From: an uncultured Clostridium sp.
GTDB taxonomy: Bacteria; Bacillota; Clostridia; Oscillospirales; Acutalibacteraceae
Reading direction: 5' to 3'
NCBI GenBank assembly: GCA_958422185.1
Contig: CATZNW010000001.1
Coordinates: 62,001-126,000 of the forward strand
Length of the DNA: 64,000 nt
Part shown: positions 59,157-64,000 of the stretch, piece by piece
Layout: each line of letters begins with the position of its first letter
Position numbering within the stretch: position 1 is the stretch's first letter
The notes under the pieces: model-generated
What the model saw: only the letters and a program-made list of their open reading frames with translations
Told to the model about the DNA's origin: nothing
The model's database searches: none
Position numbers and translations under genes: made by a program

Positions 59157-60659
59157 ATGGGTAAAAAATTTGTGTTGGCACTTGATCAGGGAACCACAAG
59201 TTCCCGTGCGATAATTTTTAACAAAAAAGGCGAAATAGTTGCAAAAGCGCAAAAGGAGTTTAACCAGTATTATCCGCAGAACGGCTGGGTGGAACATGAC
59301 CCGAACGAGATACTGTTTTCAGAGCTTGAAGCCGTTATTGAGGTTCTGCGCTCCGGCAAAGCGAAGCCTGACGATATTGCCGCTATAGGGATAACGAACC
59401 AGCGCGAGACCACGATCGTGTGGGACAAGGAAACAGGAAAACCAATCTATAACGCAATAGTATGGCAGTGCCGGAGAACGGCGGATTACTGCGAAGAACT
59501 TAAGGCCCGTGGCCTGGGAGACTACATAAAAGAAACGACAGGATTGCTTATTGACGCTTATTTTTCAGGAACGAAAATCAAATGGATACTCGATAATGTG
59601 GAGGGGGCGCGTGAAAGAGCTGAAAAAGGCGAACTCCTTTTCGGAACGGTGGACACATGGCTGATATGGAATCTGACCGCTGGAAAAGTACATGTTACCG
59701 ACTACTCCAACGCTTGCAGAACGATGCTGTTTGATATAGATAAACTTCAGTGGGATCCTTATCTTTGCGAAACTCTGGGAATCCCTATGAGCATGCTGCC
59801 TCAGGTTAAGCCATCAAGCTGCATTTACGGGGAATGCGTAAAATTTCCGGGTATGGACCAGATCGCCGGAGTGCCTATTGCAAGCGCAATCGGGGATCAG
59901 CCCGGCGCGCTATTCGGTCAGGGCTGTTTTGAGCAGGGCCAGGCTAAAAACACATATGGCACCGGCTGCTTTTTACTTATGAACACCGGTGAAAAACGCA
60001 TAAATTCGCGTTCCAATCTGCTTACCGGCATTGCCTGGGGGATTGACGGAAAGATCACATACGATCTGGAAGGCTCGGCATTCAACGCAGGTTCGGTCAT
60101 CAAATGGCTGAGAGATGAACTTGAGCTCATAAAAAGCGCCCCTGAATGCGATGTTCTTGCAGAGGCGGTCGAGGATTCCAACGGACTTTATTTTGTGCCG
60201 GCCTTTACGGGACTGGGCGCGCCGTACTGGGATATGTATGCCCGTGGATGCATGATCGGCCTTACGCGCAGCGTAAATAAAAAGCATATCTGCCGCGCGG
60301 TGCTGGAAAGCATAACGTTTCAGATGACCGATCTGCTTGAGGCCATGATGAACGACAGCGGAATTCTTTTAAAGGATCTTAGAGTGGACGGAGGCGCCTC
60401 CGTATCAGATATCATGATGCAGATTCAGGCGGATATGACGGGCGTTAATGTAAACAGGCCTGTTAACAAAGAGGCCACTGCACTGGGGGCGGCGTATCTT
60501 GCGGGTCTTGCAACCGGTGTTTGGGAAAGCACGCAGGAAATAGAGCAAAACAGACAGGTTGAAAAGATATTTATTCCGTCTATGGAAACAGAAAAAAGAA
60601 ACAGACTTTATACAAATTGGAAAAGAGCCGTTGAACGCTCAAGAAATTGGGAAAGATAA
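59157..60659 (+). CDS. glpK: Glycerol kinase
   Basis: 500 residues, FGGY family, full length. LALDQGTTSSRAIIF (ATP loop), NQRETTIVWDKETG, GWVEHDPNEI and TGCFLLMNTG are GlpK signatures. It phosphorylates glycerol to glycerol 3-phosphate. The next two genes oxidise C4 and hydroxy acids, so the group serves carbon and redox metabolism. No glpF or glpD is nearby. Confidence 0.96.
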   Translation: MGKKFVLALDQGTTSSRAIIFNKKGEIVAKAQKEFNQYYPQNGWVEHDPNEILFSELEAVIEVLRSGKAKPDDIAAIGITNQRETTIVWDKETGKPIYNAIVWQCRRTADYCEELKARGLGDYIKETTGLLIDAYFSGTKIKWILDNVEGARERAEKGELLFGTVDTWLIWNLTAGKVHVTDYSNACRTMLFDIDKLQWDPYLCETLGIPMSMLPQVKPSSCIYGECVKFPGMDQIAGVPIASAIGDQPGALFGQGCFEQGQAKNTYGTGCFLLMNTGEKRINSRSNLLTGIAWGIDGKITYDLEGSAFNAGSVIKWLRDELELIKSAPECDVLAEAVEDSNGLYFVPAFTGLGAPYWDMYARGCMIGLTRSVNKKHICRAVLESITFQMTDLLEAMMNDSGILLKDLRVDGGASVSDIMMQIQADMTGVNVNRPVNKEATALGAAYLAGLATGVWESTQEIEQNRQVEKIFIPSMETEKRNRLYTNWKRAVERSRNWER

Positions 60660-60688
60660 TTACATAAATGATTTAAGGGTGAGAAAAA

Positions 60689-61852
60689 ATGGGAAAAATT
60701 ATCTGCCCGTGGGCACTTATTACTGATTTTATTACAGACGCGTTCAAAGGCTACGGTGTACCTGAAAAAGACGCAGAGATCTGTGCCGATGTGCTGCTTG
60801 AATCCGATAAAAGAGGGATCGAAAGCCACGGCTGCAACAGATTCAAGCCGATCTATATTGACAGGATCAAGGCAGGAATACAAAACCCCGTTACGGAATT
60901 TGAGGTCCTGCGTGAAACGCCAACGACCGCCGTTATTGACGGCCACGACGGTATGGGTCAGGTCATAGGCGTCAGGGCCATGGAAATGGCAATTGAAAAG
61001 GCAAAAAAATACGGCATGGGAATGACGGCAGTAAGAAACAGCTGCCATTACGGGATAGCAGGCTATTACGCCACGATGGCTACGGAACAGGACATGATAG
61101 GCATGACAGGCACAAACGCCCGCCCTTCCATTGCCCCAACTCACGGCGTTGAAAACATGCTCGGCACCAATCCCTTTACAATCGGCATGCCGACAGATGA
61201 GAAATTTCCGTTTGTATTTGACGCCGCAACCTCTATAATTCAGCGCGGCAGAATAGAATACTACGCACGAATAGGAAAAGACTGTCCCGTGGGCACAGTG
61301 ATAGGCAGGGACGGCAGCGCGCTCACGAACAGTAAAGAAATACTGACCCAGCTAAACACCGGTGAAGCCGCGCTTGCCCCGCTCGGCGGCATCGGCGAAG
61401 AACTGGGGGGATACAAAGGATATGATTTTGCCACAGCGGTTGAACTGCTTTCGGCAGCGCTTCAGCAAGGTCAGTTTTTATCTGCTCTTTCCGGTATCGG
61501 AGAAAACGGAGAAAAGAAAAAGTATCATCTGGGTCACTGGTTCATAGCAATCGATACCCGGGCCTTTTCGGGGCCAGATTCATTCAAAAAAACCGCGGGC
61601 GATATTCTGCGTCAGCTAAGGGCAAGCAAAAAAGCGCCTGGTGAAGAAAGGATCTACACAGCCGGCGAAAAAGAATATGATATATGGAAGGAAAGGGAAA
61701 ACAGCGGAGTGCCGATCAATGACGCAGTGCAAAAAGAGCTTTGTGACGTTCGCGACGAGCTGGGCCTAAAATATGTTTTTCCGTGGGAAGAAGGTTATGC
61801 ACCCTACCCTGAAACGGTAAAGGCTGCCTCCCATATAGAAAACAAATCATGA
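60689..61852 (+). CDS. Type 2 malate/L-lactate dehydrogenase family oxidoreductase
   Basis: 387 residues, Ldh_2 family. ESDKRGIESHGCNRFKPIY, VRNSCHYGIAGYYATMA (catalytic His) and LGTNPFTIGMPT are characteristic; KGYDFATAVELLSAAL follows. Members use NAD(P) to reduce or oxidise malate, lactate, ureidoglycolate or related 2-hydroxy acids. A position next to malic enzyme favours malate. AAGGGTGAG precedes the ATG. Confidence 0.88.
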   Translation: MGKIICPWALITDFITDAFKGYGVPEKDAEICADVLLESDKRGIESHGCNRFKPIYIDRIKAGIQNPVTEFEVLRETPTTAVIDGHDGMGQVIGVRAMEMAIEKAKKYGMGMTAVRNSCHYGIAGYYATMATEQDMIGMTGTNARPSIAPTHGVENMLGTNPFTIGMPTDEKFPFVFDAATSIIQRGRIEYYARIGKDCPVGTVIGRDGSALTNSKEILTQLNTGEAALAPLGGIGEELGGYKGYDFATAVELLSAALQQGQFLSALSGIGENGEKKKYHLGHWFIAIDTRAFSGPDSFKKTAGDILRQLRASKKAPGEERIYTAGEKEYDIWKERENSGVPINDAVQKELCDVRDELGLKYVFPWEEGYAPYPETVKAASHIENKS

Positions 61853-61880
61853 ATTACTAATGATAAAGAGGACAGGATCT

Positions 61881-63053
61881 ATGGATTACAGAAAAGAATC
61901 ACTTAAACTGCATGAAAAATGGAAGGGCAAGGTTGAAGTTGTTGCCAGGGCAAAGGTTGACGACAAAGACGCGCTTTCACTTGCTTATACGCCCGGCGTT
62001 GCGCAGCCGTGCCTTGAAATCCAGAAGGATTATAACAAAAGCTGGGAACTTACGCGCCGCTGGAATATGGCGGCTGTTATAACTGACGGTTCCGCTGTTC
62101 TGGGTCTTGGTGACATTGGCCCTGAGGCGGGAATGCCGGTTATGGAAGGAAAATGCGTTCTGTTTAAAGAATTCGGCGGAGTGGATGCATTCCCGCTCTG
62201 CGTGCGCACGAAAGACGTTGATGAATTCGTTAAGACAGTTTATAACATAAGCGGATCATTCGGCGGAATCAATCTTGAAGATATTGCCGCACCGAGATGC
62301 TTTGAAATAGAAGAAAAACTGAAAAAGATCTGTGATATTCCCGTTTTTCACGATGACCAGCACGGCACTGCGGTAGTCGTTTCAGCAGCGCTGATCAACG
62401 CAACGAAGATAACGGGCAAGCCTTTGGGCGAATGCAGGGCTGTTATAAACGGTTCAGGCGCGGCAGGAATAGCAATTGCCAAACTGCTTATGACCCTGGG
62501 CCTTAAGGACGTTGTTCTGTGCGACAGAACAGGCGCGATCTACGAAGGCAGAGAAAACCTTAACCCTTATAAGGCGGAGATAGCGAAAATATCAAATAAG
62601 GATATGGTAAAAGGAACGCTTGCAAACGCCGTTTGCGGCGCGGATATTTTTATAGGTGTTTCCGCGCCCGGAGTTCTGACCGCAGATATGATCAAGACAA
62701 TGAATGAAAACGCCATAGTGCTTGCCATGGCCAACCCCGTGCCCGAAATCATGCCGGATGAGGCAAAGGCTGCCGGCGCTGCGATCGTCGGCACAGGCAG
62801 ATCCGATTTTCCGAACCAGATAAACAATGTTGTTGCATTCCCGGGTATCTTCCGCGGAGCGCTTGATGTCAGGGCAAGTCAGATCACGGAAAATATGAAG
62901 ATCGCCGCGGCATATGCAATAGCGTCACTTGTAAGCGGCGATGAGCTGAAGCCGGATTATATTCTGCCGTTTGCTTTTGACAAACGAATTAAAGACGCGG
63001 TTGCATCCGCTGTGGCCGACGCCGCAAGAAAAGACGGCGTTGCAAGAATATAA
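61881..63053 (+). CDS. NAD(P)-dependent malic enzyme
   Basis: 390 residues. LAYTPGVAQPCLEI, TDGSAVLGLGDIGPEAGMPVMEGK, VFHDDQHGTAVVVSAAL and the Rossmann motif INGSGAAGIAIAKLL are the hallmarks of the short bacterial malic enzyme. It decarboxylates malate to pyruvate. The ATG at 61881 follows AGAGGA; an upstream ATG at 61860 lacks a site. It lies 28 bases after the dehydrogenase gene. Confidence 0.94.
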   Translation: MDYRKESLKLHEKWKGKVEVVARAKVDDKDALSLAYTPGVAQPCLEIQKDYNKSWELTRRWNMAAVITDGSAVLGLGDIGPEAGMPVMEGKCVLFKEFGGVDAFPLCVRTKDVDEFVKTVYNISGSFGGINLEDIAAPRCFEIEEKLKKICDIPVFHDDQHGTAVVVSAALINATKITGKPLGECRAVINGSGAAGIAIAKLLMTLGLKDVVLCDRTGAIYEGRENLNPYKAEIAKISNKDMVKGTLANAVCGADIFIGVSAPGVLTADMIKTMNENAIVLAMANPVPEIMPDEAKAAGAAIVGTGRSDFPNQINNVVAFPGIFRGALDVRASQITENMKIAAAYAIASLVSGDELKPDYILPFAFDKRIKDAVASAVADAARKDGVARI

Positions 63054-63069
63054 AAAGCAATGATAAAAG

Positions 63070-63103
63070 AAGGCGGTTTTACATGTATTTGCAAAACCGC
63101 CTT
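63070..63103. terminator. Terminator between malic enzyme and the ArsC-like gene
   Basis: An 11-base-pair stem AAGGCGGTTTT / AAAACCGCCTT followed by pyrimidine-rich sequence on both strands. Confidence 0.75.
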
Positions 63104-63135
63104 TCCTTATTATATTAATTACATATTTAATACAC

Positions 63136-63492
63136 TCAGCATGACTTCAGTTTTTCCAACCATTCTTTTTCCCGGAAACCGGTTAAAACACAGCGATCCG
63201 TAACAACCAAAGGTCGTTTGACAAGCATGCCGTCAGAAGCCAAAAGCTTTAGCTGTTCCTCTTCGCTCATATGCGGCAGTTTATCTTTCAGCCCCATGGA
63301 TTTATAAAGCATTCCGCTGGTATTGAAAAACTTTTTGAGCGGAAGTCCGCTTTTTTCATACCATGTTTTCAGTTCATCATAGGTTGGGTTTTGATCTTTG
63401 ATATGCCTGTCTGTATAGGCAATTCCGTTTTCATCCAGCCACTTTTTTGCTTTTTGGCAGGTTGAACATTTCGGGTATTCAATAAAGAGCAT
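63136..63492 (-). CDS. ArsC/Spx-family thioredoxin-fold protein
   Basis: 118 residues. YPKCSTCQKAKKWLDENGI carries the N-terminal CxxC motif, DRHIKDQNPTYDEL follows, and KRPLVVTDRCVLTGFREKEW is the conserved C-terminal block of the ArsC/YffB family. Full arsenate reductase activity is uncertain; members may act as redox regulators. The ATG at 63492 follows AAAGGA; the longer frame to 63615 has no site. Confidence 0.88.
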   Translation of the reverse strand: MLFIEYPKCSTCQKAKKWLDENGIAYTDRHIKDQNPTYDELKTWYEKSGLPLKKFFNTSGMLYKSMGLKDKLPHMSEEEQLKLLASDGMLVKRPLVVTDRCVLTGFREKEWLEKLKSC

Positions 63493-63514
63493 GAATTTCG
63501 TCCTTTCTGCAAAA

Positions 63515-63706
63515 TTAAAATTCCGAGGCATAATCTTTACACCAATTAAACAGCAATGAAAAATCATTTCTGCAATCAATATTTTCGGTGTTTTCAACTT
63601 CCGCCGCACGTTCAAATACTTTTTTATCTTTTCCTGAAACCGCTTTTAAAAGTTCTTTTTTCGTTTGATGAAATTCACCGGTGTTAAAATAATAGATATT
63701 CTGCAA
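63515..63706 (-). CDS. Hypothetical protein of 63 residues
   Basis: A soluble protein with mixed charge (GKDKKVFERAAEVENTENIDC) and several aromatic residues; I recognise no family. The start is TTG, about ten bases after GGAGG. It lies 18 bases after the hemW stop and 22 bases before the ArsC-like gene, so the three probably share a transcript. Confidence 0.5.
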   Translation of the reverse strand: MQNIYYFNTGEFHQTKKELLKAVSGKDKKVFERAAEVENTENIDCRNDFSLLFNWCKDYASEF

Positions 63707-63724
63707 AACATACTGTCCTCCGTT

Positions 63725-64000
63725 TCAGATAAGATCGGAAAGTATTGTATTGGAAACGAGAAAACCTTTTGGCGTAAACGCAAGACGGGAATCCGTTTCT
63801 TTCATAAATCCCGCTTTTACATAGGCTGAATAATCTTTTTTAACGAGCGCTTTATCAATACCCCGGGTAAGGCGCAGGCCGAGCATTATCTTTTCCTCAT
63901 CGGCGCCGCCAATGCCGTCGTCCACGATATTAAGATCCCTGTCATAATAAAACCGTCTGCCGTTCCAAAACGAGTGGGCGGTTTTTCCTATTCCGAGATA
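63725..64000 (-). CDS. hemW: HemW-like radical SAM heme chaperone, C-terminal part
   Basis: The frame is open to the window edge; 91 C-terminal residues are visible. YLGIGKTAHSFWNGRRFYYDRDL and EKIMLGLRLTRGIDKAL followed by FTPKGFLVSNTILSDLI match the C-terminal domain of HemW/coproporphyrinogen-dehydrogenase-like proteins. The radical SAM core with CxxxCxxC is outside the window. Confidence 0.85.
   Translation of the reverse strand, partial: YLGIGKTAHSFWNGRRFYYDRDLNIVDDGIGGADEEKIMLGLRLTRGIDKALVKKDYSAYVKAGFMKETDSRLAFTPKGFLVSNTILSDLI

Overview
The window looks like a chromosomal segment of an anaerobic, low-to-mid GC Gram-positive bacterium of class Clostridia, probably a gut Oscillospiraceae-like lineage. 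This is inference from gene content: a YlbJ-like sporulation membrane protein, the LL-diaminopimelate aminotransferase route to meso-DAP, the GlgC/GlgD pair, HrcA with a perfect CIRCE element, rubrerythrin, DUF3793, a sodium-pump decarboxylase beta/gamma pair, and many small Clostridia-type proteins. Promoters follow the housekeeping TTGACA/TATAAT pattern, often with an extended -10. I saw no rRNA, tRNA, CRISPR array, insertion sequence or prophage. The region reads as ordinary chromosome packed into short operons.

Layout. 1-2.2 kb: 3' part of a ylbJ-like gene facing a membrane acyltransferase. 2.3-8.6 kb (minus): one probable seven-gene operon, ANTAR regulator-dapF-dapL-purC-purB-oadB-oadG, with one promoter and one terminator. 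8.8-14.6 kb (plus): glycogen operon glgB-glgC-glgD-glgA. 14.6-16.3 kb: HxlR regulator divergent from two flavodoxin-fold reductases. 16.3-29.5 kb: tex, corA, rubrerythrin, a degenerate P-type ATPase with rlmB, a GH18 lipoprotein with dGTPase and radC, a sodium:neurotransmitter-symporter-family transporter, and a small CxxC metal-binding protein next to DUF3793. 29.7-39.1 kb: a glycan locus in which GH29 fucosidase and a DUF6067-like hydrolase diverge from an AraC regulator, followed by an mglBAC-type sugar importer with two tiny ORFs. 39.2-44.9 kb: small unknowns, DUF3048, a membrane protein, a metallophosphoesterase with GtrA, and DUF5662. 45-48.5 kb: pstSCAB. 48.6-54.7 kb: UDP-sugar dehydrogenase and hrcA-grpE-dnaK-dnaJ. 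54.8-58.6 kb: CHAP cell-wall enzyme, two tiny overlapping genes, an orphan polysaccharide-export permease, aroK/aroE. 58.6-64 kb: acpP, glpK, a type 2 malate/lactate dehydrogenase, malic enzyme, ArsC-like protein and the 3' part of hemW.

Most notable: (a) PstS is circularly permuted relative to canonical PstS; (b) a P-type-ATPase-shaped membrane protein has lost the phosphorylation site, the actuator TGE and the GDGxND motif, and carries a long acidic tail; (c) the DUF3793 promoter is overlaid by two DtxR/IdeR-like dyads; (d) the CHAP gene has two perfect WalR-type boxes exactly 50 bp apart; (e) several sub-60-codon genes with good ribosome sites lie in the mgl operon and after the CHAP region. 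Start codons were reassigned by ribosome-binding-site position in many genes, as noted in each entry.
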